The translations under genes were made by a program, and so were the position numbers. Below are positions 38,980 through 48,043 of a DNA stretch of 64,000 bases, one piece after another; positions within the stretch are counted from its first letter, which is position 1; every line of letters starts with the position of its first letter. The stretch spans positions 434,001 through 498,000 of the forward strand of contig NZ_CP041146.1 of assembly GCF_006494775.1 (NCBI RefSeq), read 5' to 3'. The DNA is from Nocardioides humi (GTDB taxonomy: Bacteria; Actinomycetota; Actinomycetes; Propionibacteriales; Nocardioidaceae). The notes under the pieces were generated by a model. That model did no database searches and was not told the origin of the DNA. It saw nothing but the letters and a program-made list of their open reading frames with translations.

Positions 38980-40125
38980 TCAGGCTGCCAACGAGTCCTC
39001 GGTCACGGACCCCGGGCCGCGCACGGGAGCGGCGTCCGGCGTACCGCCGGGCAGGGCGTAGCGGCAGATCTTCTTGAACACGCTGAACAGCTGCTTGCTG
39101 AGCCGGCCGGTGTTGTAGGGCAGGCCGTAGCGCTCGCAGATCTCCTGCACCTCGGCGGCGATCTCCGGGTAGCGGCGCGCCGGCAGGTCGGGGAAGAGGT
39201 GGTGCTCGATCTGGTGGGACAGGTTGCCGCTCATCACATGGAACAGCTTGCCTCCGGTGATATTGGCCGAGCCGAGCATCTGGCGGAGATACCAGTGGCC
39301 GCGCGTCTCGTTCTCGGTCTCCGCCTCGGAGAACGACGCGACGCCGGAGGGGAAGTGGCCGCAGAAGATGATGTTGAAGGCCCACACGTTGCGGACCAGG
39401 TTGGCGACCGCGTTGCCGGCGAAGGTCAGCGGGAACAGCGGCCCGGTGAGCGCCGGGAACAGCAGGTAGTCCTTGACCGCCTGGCGCCGGATCTTCCGCA
39501 TCAGTCCCGGGTAGAGCGGCTTGTTGTCGGCCAGCGTGCGCTTGCCGGACACGATGTTCTCGACCTCGAGGTCGTGCAGCGCGACGCCCCACTCGAAGAA
39601 GGTCATCAGCAGGAACGCGTACAGCGGGTTGCCGAGGTAGTAGGGGTGCCACTTCTGGTCGGGGTCCATCCGCAGGATGCCGTAGCCCACATCCCGGTCC
39701 TTGCCGACGATATTCGTGAACGTGTGGTGGATGTAGTTGTGGGAGTACTTCCACTGCTCGCCCGGACACACCGTGTCCCAGTCGAACATCCGGGAGTTGA
39801 ACGCCGGGTCGCCCAGGAAGTCGTACTGCCCGTGCATCACGTTGTGCCCGATCTCCATGTTGTCGAGGATCTTCGACACGCCCAGGCAGGCGACGGCCGG
39901 CAGCCAGCCGACCACGGGCAGGTAGAACAGCGCGCGCCCGGCGATCTCCATCTTGCGCTGGGTCGTGACGACCTTGCGGAGGTACGCCGCGTCGTCCTCT
40001 CCGAGGTCGGCGATCACCCGCTGGCGGATGGCGTCGAGCTCGGCGCCGAGCTGCTCGATCTGGTCGGCGGTGAGGCCGTGGTACTTCTCGTCGAGCTCGT
40101 TGCTCGGGGTGATGGTCTCAGTCAT
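38980..40125 (-). CDS. Acyl-CoA desaturase (DesA3/DesB type)
   Basis: Membrane di-iron enzyme that introduces a double bond into a fatty acyl-CoA. It has 381 residues. Three histidine boxes are complete: HNVMH (HxxxH), HNYIHH (HxxxHH) and HQIEHH (HxxHH, in SHQIEHHLFPDLPARRYPEI). Hydrophobic pairs surround LFYLPVVGWLPAVACLGV and LLFPALTGPLFPLTF. The ATG at 40125 is chosen because AGGAGC lies upstream. It is preceded 130 nt upstream by its likely electron donor and, beyond that, a divergent TetR gene. Confidence 0.92.
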   Translation of the reverse strand: MTETITPSNELDEKYHGLTADQIEQLGAELDAIRQRVIADLGEDDAAYLRKVVTTQRKMEIAGRALFYLPVVGWLPAVACLGVSKILDNMEIGHNVMHGQYDFLGDPAFNSRMFDWDTVCPGEQWKYSHNYIHHTFTNIVGKDRDVGYGILRMDPDQKWHPYYLGNPLYAFLLMTFFEWGVALHDLEVENIVSGKRTLADNKPLYPGLMRKIRRQAVKDYLLFPALTGPLFPLTFAGNAVANLVRNVWAFNIIFCGHFPSGVASFSEAETENETRGHWYLRQMLGSANITGGKLFHVMSGNLSHQIEHHLFPDLPARRYPEIAAEVQEICERYGLPYNTGRLSKQLFSVFKKICRYALPGGTPDAAPVRGPGSVTEDSLAA

Positions 40126-40255
40126 TCTCGTGCTCCTGTCGCTCGGTCGAGACTGTGGTTCGTGGTGGGTGTTCGCCGACACGGCGCAAGCCGTCCTCCC
40201 CCGCTGCGCTCCTCCGGGCCGTTTGCGCCGGGTCGGCGAGGAGGCAGCAGGCTGA

Positions 40256-41416
40256 TCAGACGTCGATGTGGCAGTCGCCGGCGGCGGTGGTGACGCAGAG
40301 GCGGATCTCCTCGTCCGGCAGGGAGGACTCCTCGCCGGTGAGGACGTTGCGGACGGTGCCGGCGGTCTTGGTGCGGGTGCAGGAGAAGCAGATGCCCATC
40401 CGGCAGCCGAACTCCGGCCTCAGCCCGAGCTCCTCGGCCTGCTCCAGCAGGCTGGCGCCGGTGGCAGCGGCGGTCGCGCCGGAGCGGGTGAAGGACACCT
40501 CGCCCTCGACGGCCTCGCCCGCGGCGGCGGCCCGGGCGACGGCGGGCTTGAAGAACTCCATCCGCAGCCGGGGCGACAGCTCGCCGTCGGGGCCCGTGTA
40601 GGCGTCCTTGACGAGCTCGACCAGGCCGGCGGGGCCGCAGAGCCAGGTGTCGGTGTCGCGGAAGTCGGGCACCAGGCGGCGCAGCTCGAACGCGCTGAAG
40701 AGCTGGTCGCCGTAGTGCAGGTGGACGTCGACGCCGTTGTCGGCCGCGGCGATCGCCGCCAGCTCGTCGGCGAAGATCTGGTCCTCGTGGCTGCGGGCGA
40801 AGTGCAGGAAGGTCACCCGGCGGCCGGCGTGGCCGTCGTACCCGTCCCGGAGGAGGGTGCGGAGCATGGACATGGCCGGAGTGATGCCGGAGCCCCCGGT
40901 GATGAACAGCAGCCGGCTGATGGTCGGCGTCGCCGGGCTCTCGACGAGGGTGAACCCGCCCTGCGCCTGGGAGAGGTGCAGGAGCTGGCCGGGCTGAGCC
41001 TCGCGGACGAGGTACGACGACACCTGGCCCTCGTCGTGGGCGCGGATCGTGAGCGTGAACCGCTCCCCCGGCGCCGAGGCGGCCGAGGAGATCGAGAACG
41101 CGCGGGTGTGCCGCTTGGCCGAGCCGGGCAGCTCGACGCCGACCAGGACGTGCTGGCCGGCGCGGTGGCCGCGCCAGGTGCTGGTGGGCTGGAGGGTCAG
41201 CGTGGCGACCGGGGCGGATCCGGTCGCGTCGTCGCCGGAGGTCTCGCGGCGGACGGACACGACCCGGGCGCGCACCTCGTGCGCGGCCCACATCGGGTTG
41301 AACCGCTCGAGGTACCGGTCGACGCCGTGCGGGGTGGTCAGCGCCGCGGCGAGCCGCGAGCGCAGGAGCCGCCCGACGGGGCCGCCGGGAGCCGGCGGGG
41401 AGATGAGCGCGGACAT
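40256..41416 (-). CDS. Ferredoxin reductase with C-terminal [2Fe-2S] domain (desaturase partner)
   Basis: A 386-residue electron-transfer flavoprotein, expected to pass electrons from NAD(P)H through FAD and a [2Fe-2S] cluster to the desaturase. The FAD-binding motif is HTRAFSISSAA, the nucleotide-binding motif LLFITGGSGITPAMSML, and the plant-type ferredoxin domain has CRMGICFSCTRTKTAG plus a later Cys in LCVTTAAGDC. The order matches the DesC/DesB pair and the mycobacterial pair Rv3230c/desA3. The DesT-like operator and divergent TetR are upstream. Confidence 0.9.
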   Translation of the reverse strand: MSALISPPAPGGPVGRLLRSRLAAALTTPHGVDRYLERFNPMWAAHEVRARVVSVRRETSGDDATGSAPVATLTLQPTSTWRGHRAGQHVLVGVELPGSAKRHTRAFSISSAASAPGERFTLTIRAHDEGQVSSYLVREAQPGQLLHLSQAQGGFTLVESPATPTISRLLFITGGSGITPAMSMLRTLLRDGYDGHAGRRVTFLHFARSHEDQIFADELAAIAAADNGVDVHLHYGDQLFSAFELRRLVPDFRDTDTWLCGPAGLVELVKDAYTGPDGELSPRLRMEFFKPAVARAAAAGEAVEGEVSFTRSGATAAATGASLLEQAEELGLRPEFGCRMGICFSCTRTKTAGTVRNVLTGEESSLPDEEIRLCVTTAAGDCHIDV

Positions 41417-41506
41417 CGCGTCTCCTTCGGGAAGTTTGAGTGCACATCCGTACTCCGAAACTCTGACCGCTGGGCGCAGGGCAGGTCAACGACCGGACCG
41501 CGTGAT

Positions 41507-41524
41507 AGTGCACACATGTTCACT
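41507..41524. promoter_or_regulatory. DesT/FabR-like operator
   Basis: AGTGCACACATGTTCACT is an 18-bp imperfect palindrome (AGTGnACAnnTGTnCACT). It lies just upstream of a -10-like TAGGAT (41529-41534) and so between the divergent promoters. A weaker related site, AGTGCACATCCGTACTC, is at 41439-41455. Confidence 0.7.
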
Positions 41525-41541
41525 CACGTAGGATCGCTGTC

Positions 41542-42168
41542 ATGCCCGAGAGCCGTGTCGAGCGCAAGGAGCGGACCCGCCGCGCCATCCTCGACGCCGC
41601 CCTCACCCTGTCCGAGGACTCCGCGCTGGTCGCGCTGTCGCTGCGGCAGGTCGCCAAGGAGGTCGGCATCGTGCCGACCGCCTTCTACCGGCACTTCACC
41701 TCGATCGAGGATCTCGGCCTGGCCCTGGTCGAGGAGTCGCTCGACACCCTGCGCTCGCTGCTGCGCGAGCTGCGTCGTACCGCCGGCGAGGACGCCGGCA
41801 CCATCATCGACGGCTCGGTCGCGGTGCTCGTCGAGCAGGTCCGCAAGGAGCACGCGCACTACGGCTTCATCGCGCGCGAGCGGTTCGCCGGCCCGGCCGC
41901 GGTGCGCGGCGCCATCGCCCGCGGCATCGAGCTCGCCGAGCGCGAGCTGGCCACCGACCTCGCGCACCTGCCCGGCACCGACACCTGGACCGAGCACGAC
42001 CTCCAGGTGCTGTCGGCGCTGATCGTGGGCGCGATGGTCACCACCGCCGAGCGGCTGCTCGGCACCGGCCCCGGCTCCCTCGCCGAGCAGCGCGTGGCCG
42101 ACGCCGCGCGGACCCAGCTGCGGATGATGCTCGTCGGCGCCCGCAACTGGCGCTCCGGGACCCCCTGA
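41542..42168 (+). CDS. TetR family regulator of fatty-acid desaturation (DesT/FabR-like)
   Basis: A 208-residue TetR protein. The N-terminal HTH contains RTRRAILDAALTLSED and ALSLRQVAKEVGIVPTAFYR then HF, a recognition helix similar to FabR and DesT. The C-terminal part is helical and would bind acyl-CoA. ATG at 41542 with TAGGAT 7 nt upstream suggests a leaderless transcript under the operator at 41507-41524. It is divergent from the ferredoxin reductase and desaturase genes. Regulation of these by acyl-CoA is an inference from the DesT system. Confidence 0.85.
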   Translation: MPESRVERKERTRRAILDAALTLSEDSALVALSLRQVAKEVGIVPTAFYRHFTSIEDLGLALVEESLDTLRSLLRELRRTAGEDAGTIIDGSVAVLVEQVRKEHAHYGFIARERFAGPAAVRGAIARGIELAERELATDLAHLPGTDTWTEHDLQVLSALIVGAMVTTAERLLGTGPGSLAEQRVADAARTQLRMMLVGARNWRSGTP

Positions 42169-42244
42169 TCCGCGCCCGGATGCAACCCCGAGGGGGCGCC
42201 GGCGCGTCCAGGTAGTGCACCCCCTCGACTCCAGGAGCACTCGC

Positions 42245-42844
42245 ATGTCCGTCTCGGGCCCCCGTCGTACCGTCCTGTCCGTCCTCGCCCTCGTCACCGG
42301 CCTCCTCGTCACCGCGCTGGTCGCGACGCCCGCTCCGGCGCACGCCGCGGCCCACCGCACCCGGGTGGTGGTGAAGGTCGCCGACTGCGAGGGCTGCGAG
42401 GTCTTCCTCCAGCAGGGCCTCCGGCACCGCTGGTGGTCGAGCCGGACCCGCACCGTGCGCGACGGCAAGGCGGTGTTCACGGTGCCCTCGAGCCGGACCC
42501 GCGGCATGTCCATCGGCATCACCGGAACGTGGGAGGTCGCGTCGCCGCACCCGTCCGGCTTCCAGGCGATCGTCACGCTGCGGTACCGCGGCGTCCCGCG
42601 CGGGGCCCACGTCGAGCAGGCGGTCGCCCAGAGCAAGCGGCACGGCTCGGCGTGCTTCCCGGGCACGCAGAAGCGGCGGCTGGTCCTCCACGTCACCGCC
42701 CGCCGGGTCAGCGTCGCCGGCAACGGCGGCCCGGCCGACACCACCCTCGCCTGGGCCGACCCGCAGACCCGGGTGATGCGCGGCACCCGGATGCGGCTGT
42801 ACGACGGCGTCGCCGGCGCGCAGGACATCGTGCCCTGCTGGTGA
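42245..42844 (+). CDS. Secreted protein of unknown function
   Basis: A 199-residue exported protein. The signal peptide (about 1-33) ends TPAPAHAAAHR. The mature part is beta-rich and basic, with four cysteines (ADCEGCEV near the start, SACFPG in the middle, VPCW at the end) that could form two disulfides. No family recognised. The ATG at 42245 has AGGAGC about 8 nt upstream; a start at 42215 would add ten polar residues before the signal peptide. Confidence 0.65.
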   Translation: MSVSGPRRTVLSVLALVTGLLVTALVATPAPAHAAAHRTRVVVKVADCEGCEVFLQQGLRHRWWSSRTRTVRDGKAVFTVPSSRTRGMSIGITGTWEVASPHPSGFQAIVTLRYRGVPRGAHVEQAVAQSKRHGSACFPGTQKRRLVLHVTARRVSVAGNGGPADTTLAWADPQTRVMRGTRMRLYDGVAGAQDIVPCW

Positions 42845-42914
42845 GCCGGGCAGCGGGCGTCGCGCTCGTCACGTTCGGTGGACGGCCGGACGTCCCGGCG
42901 GGGACCATGTCGCG

Positions 42915-43973
42915 GTGCCGACCGCAGCAGACCTCCTGAGCACCGCCGCCCGCAACGCCTGGGCGATCTCGCCCCTCGGCGACGGCGTCGAGCAGTACGA
43001 CGGCCTGCCGGCCACCGTGCTCTCCGACGCCCCGCACCGGCGGCTCGTCCGCTTCGACCGGGCCGCCACGGCCCGGGCGCCGCGCCCCGTCCTCCTCGTG
43101 CCGCCGCTCGCCGTGTCGGCGCGCTGCTTCGACCTGCGGCCCGGCCAGAGCCTGGCCGCGCACCTGCTGGACGCCGACCGGGCGGCGTACCTCGTCGACT
43201 ACGGGCGGATCACCTTCGCCGACCGCGGCATGGGCTTCGAGGCGTGGGTCGACGACATCCTCCCGACCGCGATCCACTCCGTGCTCGCCGACCACGCCGC
43301 CGGCGGCGACGCGGCCGACGGCGTCGATCTCGTCGGCTGGTCGCTGGGCGGCACGATGAGTCTGCTCACCGCCGCCGCGCACCCGGACCTGCCGATCGCG
43401 TCGCTGACCGCCTTCGGGACGCCGATCGACTACTCGCTGATCCCCGCGATCCAGCCCCTCGTCATGGCCGACCGTGTGCTCGGCACCCGGGCCGTCACCG
43501 CGCCGACCGCCGCCCTCGGCGGCGTACCGCGTCACCTGGTGCGGGCGAGCTACCGCGCGATGGCGCCCCGCCGCGAGCTGACCAGGGCGGTGCACCTGGC
43601 GAGGAACATCCTCGACACCGAGGCGCTCGCCCGGACCGGCGCGATCGACGAGTTCATCGCCGAGATGCCCGGCTATCCCGGCCGCGCCTACCACCAGATC
43701 CACACCCGGCTGATGGTCCGCAACGAGCTCGCCTCCGGCACGGTGCACCTCAGCCGCCGGCGGGCAGTCCGGCTCGCCGACGTACGGACCTCCGTGCTGT
43801 TCGTCGGCAGCGCGACCGACAACATCGCCGACGGGCCGGCCGTCCGGGCCGGCGTGGACGTCGTACCCGGCGCGCGGTATGCGGCCGCCGACGGGCTCAG
43901 CCACCTCGGCCTGGTCGCCGGGCCCCGGGCCGCCGAGATCAGCTGGCCGCTGCTCGACGCGTTCCTGGGCTAG
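42915..43973 (+). CDS. Alpha/beta hydrolase (PHA synthase-like)
   Basis: A 352-residue alpha/beta-hydrolase fold protein. The nucleophile elbow is VDLVGWSLGGTMSLLTAAA (Ser nucleophile; true PHA synthases usually have Cys here). The oxyanion strand is RPVLLVPPLAVSARCFDLRP, and the catalytic His is expected in GLSHLGLVAG near residue 332. The start is GTG at 42915. PHA synthase-like proteins with Ser are common in actinobacteria and their substrates are poorly known. It is followed by a double-hairpin repeat. Confidence 0.75.
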   Translation: MPTAADLLSTAARNAWAISPLGDGVEQYDGLPATVLSDAPHRRLVRFDRAATARAPRPVLLVPPLAVSARCFDLRPGQSLAAHLLDADRAAYLVDYGRITFADRGMGFEAWVDDILPTAIHSVLADHAAGGDAADGVDLVGWSLGGTMSLLTAAAHPDLPIASLTAFGTPIDYSLIPAIQPLVMADRVLGTRAVTAPTAALGGVPRHLVRASYRAMAPRRELTRAVHLARNILDTEALARTGAIDEFIAEMPGYPGRAYHQIHTRLMVRNELASGTVHLSRRRAVRLADVRTSVLFVGSATDNIADGPAVRAGVDVVPGARYAAADGLSHLGLVAGPRAAEISWPLLDAFLG

Positions 43974-44010
43974 TCACTGGCGCCCCTTCCGTCACAGGGG
44001 ACGGGCGGCT

Positions 44011-44077
44011 CATGCGCTTGTCAGGGGTTGCAACACCTGACAAGCGCATGGATCCCCGGATGTCCGGGGATCCATGC
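44011..44077. repeat. Double-hairpin repeat, copy 2 (inverted order)
   Basis: First hairpin 44011-44050 has 20-nt arms CATGCGCTTGTCAGGGGTTG with one mismatch. The second, 44046-44077, has 15-bp perfect arms GCATGGATCCCCGGA. It matches copy 1 (10836-10904) read as its reverse complement. It lies between convergent genes, the hydrolase and the MFS pump, where it may act as a terminator. Confidence 0.9.
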
Positions 44078-44110
44078 ACCTGCGAACCAACCGGCCAGGC
44101 GGCCAGCCGA

Positions 44111-45595
44111 TCAGTGCCCGCCGTGAGCACCCGCGGGAGCGTCCACCTTGGACGGCAGCAGCAGGGCCATGGCGACCACGACCACGCCGATCACGGCGCC
44201 GGTGGCGAAGGCCCACTGCAGGCCGCCCATGAAGGCGTCGACCGGGCGGGCGCCGGCGGCGGCGAGGTGCTCGCTGCGGTTGGTCATGATGACCACGAGC
44301 AGCGCGGTGCCGATCGCGCCGGCGACCTGCTGGAGGGTGCCGAGCAGGGAGCTGCCGTGGGAGTACAGCTGCGGCGAGAGGTCGCCCAGGCCGATCGTGA
44401 AGACCGGCGTGAAGACCAGCGCCAGGCTGACCATGAGCGCGACGTGCAGGGCCAGGATGACGGCGTACGGCGTCTCGGCGCCGATCCGGCTCAGCCCGAA
44501 CAGCAGCGCGACCATGGCGACCGAGCCGGGGACGACCAGCGGGCGGGCGCCGATCCGGTCGTAGACCTTGCCGACCTGCGGGCCGAGCAGGCCCATCGCC
44601 AGGCCGCCGGGCATGACGAGCAGACCGGTCTGGAGCTCGGTGAGGCCGCGCAGGTCCTGCAGGTAGAGCGGCAGCAGGATCATCGAGCCGAGGAAGGCCA
44701 TGAAGCCGGCGGCCATCAGGACCAGGGACACCGCGTAGTTGCGGTGGCGCAGGGTGCGCAGGTCGAGCAGCGGGCGGTCGGAGCGCTGGAGGCGGATCTG
44801 CAGCGCGGCGAACAGGGCGATCAGCACGACGCCGGAGCCGATGAGCAGGGTGGGCTCGGGCCACGCGGCGTTGCCGACCTTGCTCAGGCCGTAGACGAAG
44901 AGGCTGAAGCCGCCCGCCGCCAGCACGACGCTCACCCAGCTGATCGGGCTGCGGTTGGTCTCGCCGACGTTCTCCAGCTGCTGGAGGCCGAACCAGCCGA
45001 CCAAGATGGCGATCGGGAGCACGGTGAAGAAGATCAGCCGCCACGAGCCGAGGTCGAGCAGGATGCCGGACACGGCCGGGCCGAGCGCCGGGGCGCAGGA
45101 CATCGCGAGCGTGACCTGGCCCATCACCCGGCCGCGGTCCGCAGGTGACACGACCGTCATCAGGGTGGTCATGAGCAGCGGCATCATCACCGCGGTGCCA
45201 CCGGCCTGGACCACGCGGCCCACGAGGAGCACCTCGAAGGTCGGGGCCACGGCGGCGATCAGGGTGCCGACGCTGAAGGTCGCCATCGCGGTGGCGTACG
45301 CCGCCCGCGTGGTCACCCGCTGGAGGAACCAGCCGGTCACCGGGATGACGGCGGCCATGGTCAGCATGAACACCGTCAGCGCCCACTGGGCGGTGGTCGA
45401 GGTGATCGCGAAGTCGGTCATCAGCCGCGGGATGGCGTTGACCATGATCGTCTCGTTGAGGATCACGACGAAGGTCGCCGCGACCAGCAGCTTGATGACG
45501 AGCGGGGTCCGGCCCGGGGTCACCGGGGCACTGGCGAACTCCTGCTCGAACGCAGGCGTTTCGCCGGTCTCCGTGGGTCCGGAGAGCGCAGTCAT
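44111..45595 (-). CDS. DHA2 family multidrug MFS transporter (EmrB/QacA type)
   Basis: A 494-residue transporter with 14 predicted helices. The first helix PLVIKLLVAATFVVILNETI and the motif C-like GRVVQAGGTAVMMPLLMTTLMTVV are typical of the 14-helix drug:H+ antiporters. LDLGSWRLIFFTVLPIAILV is the conserved segment after helix 5. The ATG at 45595 has AGGA just upstream. About 200 nt upstream of it, to 45797, I see no gene; this holds its promoter. Efflux of a toxic compound is likely; the substrate is unknown. Confidence 0.9.
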   Translation of the reverse strand: MTALSGPTETGETPAFEQEFASAPVTPGRTPLVIKLLVAATFVVILNETIMVNAIPRLMTDFAITSTTAQWALTVFMLTMAAVIPVTGWFLQRVTTRAAYATAMATFSVGTLIAAVAPTFEVLLVGRVVQAGGTAVMMPLLMTTLMTVVSPADRGRVMGQVTLAMSCAPALGPAVSGILLDLGSWRLIFFTVLPIAILVGWFGLQQLENVGETNRSPISWVSVVLAAGGFSLFVYGLSKVGNAAWPEPTLLIGSGVVLIALFAALQIRLQRSDRPLLDLRTLRHRNYAVSLVLMAAGFMAFLGSMILLPLYLQDLRGLTELQTGLLVMPGGLAMGLLGPQVGKVYDRIGARPLVVPGSVAMVALLFGLSRIGAETPYAVILALHVALMVSLALVFTPVFTIGLGDLSPQLYSHGSSLLGTLQQVAGAIGTALLVVIMTNRSEHLAAAGARPVDAFMGGLQWAFATGAVIGVVVVAMALLLPSKVDAPAGAHGGH

Positions 45596-45797
45596 GACGG
45601 GTCCTATCGGTTGGTGGCGTGGTCCAGCGGTGGCCGACCACGTGACGCCAGGTGGCTCGGGTGGGCCGTCGCTTCACTGGTACGACGAACCGACCGTCAC
45701 CGAATCGACATGACGGGCCAGGGAAATTCATCGGCCCGCCCCATCAGGCGCTGACAGGACTCAATCGTCCAGCACCGACAGTCATTCCCGCCAATGG

Positions 45798-46775
45798 TTA
45801 ATTGCGCGTGAAGACGATCTTGCCGAAGACGTCGCCGGCGGCCATCGCGGCGAACCCGTCGCGCGCCTCGGCCATCGGCAGCACCCGGTCGACCACCGGC
45901 CGCACGCCGGTGCTGTCGAGCAGGTTGACCAGCCCCGCGAGCTCGCCGCGGGTGCCCATCGTGGACCCGACGACGCTGAGCTGCAGGAAGAAGATCCGGG
46001 TCAGCTCGGCGTCGTCGAGGTTCGGACCGGAGGTGGTGCCGGAGATGACGATCCGGCCGCCGGGCCGCAGCGCGCGGATCGAGTGCGACCAGGTCGCGCG
46101 GCCGACGGTCTCCATCACGGCGTCGACCTTCACGGGCAGCCGGGCGCCGGACTCGAACACCTCGTGGGCGCCGAGCTCCAGCGCCTTGGCGCGCTTGGCC
46201 TCGTCGCGGCTGGTGGCCAGCACCCGCAGGCCGCCCGCGCGGGCGAGCGCGATGAGCGCGGTCGCGACGCCGCCGCCGGCGCCCTGCACCAGCACGGTGT
46301 CGCCGGCCTTGAGCGCCCCCTGCGTGAACAGCATCCGGTACGCCGTGAGCCAGGCGGTCGGCAGGCACGCCGCCTCCTCGAAGGACAGCGAGGCGGGCTT
46401 GGGCACGACATTGCGGGTCGGTACGACGACCCGGTCGGCGAAGGTCCCCTGGTGCCGCTCGGACAGCAGCGAGCGCCGGGGGTCGAGCGTCTCGTCGCCG
46501 CTCCAGGCCGGGTCGGAGACGACCGCGTGGACGACCACCTCGTTGCCGTCCTCGTCGTACCCCGCCGCGTCGCAGCCGAGGATCATCGGCAGCGCCTCGG
46601 CCTTGAGGCCCACGCCGCGCAGCGACCACAGGTCGTGGTGGTTGAGCGAGGCGGCCCGGACGCTGATCGTGGTCCACCCGTCGGGCGCGACCGGGTCGGG
46701 GCGCTCCCCGACCACGAGGCCGGTCAGTGGGTCGTCGGCGGAGCTGGCGAAGGAGTCGGCATAGACGGCGAACAC
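45798..46775 (-). CDS. Alcohol dehydrogenase-like oxidoreductase (MDR family)
   Basis: A 325-residue medium-chain dehydrogenase. The GroES-like domain has SLNHHDLWSLRGVG and PMILGCDAAGYDEDGNEVVV; the Rossmann motif is DTVLVQGAGGGVATALIALA near residue 150. Catalytic zinc Cys/His sets are not complete, so it is probably a quinone/enone reductase-like enzyme. The start is GTG at 46775. It ends with TAA, rare in this G+C-rich sequence, in a small A+T-rich intergenic patch. It is 21 nt downstream of the malic enzyme stop. Confidence 0.85.
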   Translation of the reverse strand: MFAVYADSFASSADDPLTGLVVGERPDPVAPDGWTTISVRAASLNHHDLWSLRGVGLKAEALPMILGCDAAGYDEDGNEVVVHAVVSDPAWSGDETLDPRRSLLSERHQGTFADRVVVPTRNVVPKPASLSFEEAACLPTAWLTAYRMLFTQGALKAGDTVLVQGAGGGVATALIALARAGGLRVLATSRDEAKRAKALELGAHEVFESGARLPVKVDAVMETVGRATWSHSIRALRPGGRIVISGTTSGPNLDDAELTRIFFLQLSVVGSTMGTRGELAGLVNLLDSTGVRPVVDRVLPMAEARDGFAAMAAGDVFGKIVFTRN

Positions 46776-46796
46776 GGGACCGACCCTAGCGACCCC

Positions 46797-47984
46797 TCAG
46801 ATCCGGGCGACGCCGTCCCGACGTGCGGCCTCCGCGACCGCGGTCGCCACCGCCGGGCCGACCCGCGGGTCGAACGGCGACGGGATGACCAGGTCCTCGG
46901 AGAGGTCCTCGCCGACCAGCGCGGCCAGGGCGTCCGCGGCGGCGACCTTCATGCCCTCGGTGATCGCGCTGGCGTGGACGTCGAACGCGCCGCGGAAGAT
47001 GCCCGGGAACGCCAGCACGTTGTTGATCTGGTTGGGGAAGTCGGAGCGACCGGTCGCGACGACCCGCGCGTGGCGATGGGCGACGTCGGGGTGCACCTCG
47101 GGGTTCGGGTTGGCCATCGCGAAGATGATCGCGTCGTCGGCCATGGTGGCGACGACCTCCTCGGGCACGGTGCCGCCGGAGACGCCGATGTAGACGTCGG
47201 CGCCGTCGAAGGCCTCGGCCAGCGTGCCGCGGCGGCCGCACTGGTCGGCGGTGAGCTCGGCGAGCGCCTTCTTGGACGGCGTGAGGTCGGTGCGGTCGGA
47301 GCTGACCACGCCCTTGCGGTCGGTGACCGCGATGTCCTTCACGCCCGCGGCCAGCAGGATCTTCGCGATCGCGACCCCGGCGGCGCCCGCCCCGGAGATG
47401 ACCACGCGGGTCGCGTCAGCGGTGCGGCCGGTGAGCTTGAGCGCGTTGACCAGGGCCGCGAGGGTCACCACCGCCGTACCGTGCTGGTCGTCGTGGAAGA
47501 CCGGGATGTCGAGGGCCTCCTTGAGCCGGTCCTCGATCTCGAAGCAGCGCGGGGCCGAGATGTCCTCGAGGTTGATGCCGCCGAAGCTCGGCGCGAGGCG
47601 GACGACCGTCTCGATGATCTCCTCGACGTCGGTGGTCGCCAGGCAGATCGGGATGCCGTCGACGCCGCCGAACTGCTTGAACAGCACCGCCTTGCCCTCC
47701 ATCACCGGCATGGCGGCGTCCGGGCCGATGTCGCCCAGGCCGAGCACGGCGGTGCCGTCGGTGACGATCGCGACGGTGTTGGGCACCCAGGTGTAGTGCC
47801 GGGTCAGCCCGGGATCGGCGGCGATCGCCTCGCACACCTCGGCGACACCGGGGGTGTAGGCCAGCGAGAGCTGGTCGCGGGTGCTGACGTCGGCCGTGGG
47901 TACGGTCGCCATCTTCCCGCCGAGGTGCAGATCGAAGACCGGCTCACCCGCGCGCGGATGGGGGGAGGGAACGACGTCAGCCAC
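46797..47984 (-). CDS. NAD(P)-dependent malic enzyme
   Basis: Oxidative decarboxylation of malate to pyruvate. It has 395 residues, the short bacterial type without the phosphotransacetylase domain of MaeB. The N-terminal YTPGVAEVCEAIAADP, the catalytic Lys region MEGKAVLFKQFGGVDGIPIC and the metal-binding EDISAPRCFEIEDRLKEAL, FHDDQHGTAVVTLAAL are clear. The nucleotide-binding motif is VISGAGAAGVAIAKILLAAG. The start is GTG at 47984, with AAAGGA upstream. It lies 59 nt beyond sodX on the same strand. Confidence 0.93.
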   Translation of the reverse strand: MADVVPSPHPRAGEPVFDLHLGGKMATVPTADVSTRDQLSLAYTPGVAEVCEAIAADPGLTRHYTWVPNTVAIVTDGTAVLGLGDIGPDAAMPVMEGKAVLFKQFGGVDGIPICLATTDVEEIIETVVRLAPSFGGINLEDISAPRCFEIEDRLKEALDIPVFHDDQHGTAVVTLAALVNALKLTGRTADATRVVISGAGAAGVAIAKILLAAGVKDIAVTDRKGVVSSDRTDLTPSKKALAELTADQCGRRGTLAEAFDGADVYIGVSGGTVPEEVVATMADDAIIFAMANPNPEVHPDVAHRHARVVATGRSDFPNQINNVLAFPGIFRGAFDVHASAITEGMKVAAADALAALVGEDLSEDLVIPSPFDPRVGPAVATAVAEAARRDGVARI

Positions 47985-48043
47985 GATCGTTCATCCTTTC
48001 ACATCCGCCGGACCGGCCGGGCGGGACGTCCGCATGGGACCGG

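Noticed and set aside
42915..43973. Bona fide polyhydroxyalkanoate synthase PhaC
   Set aside because: The nucleophile is Ser (GWSLGG), not Cys, and the protein is shorter than PhaC; only a hydrolase-fold relation is supported.
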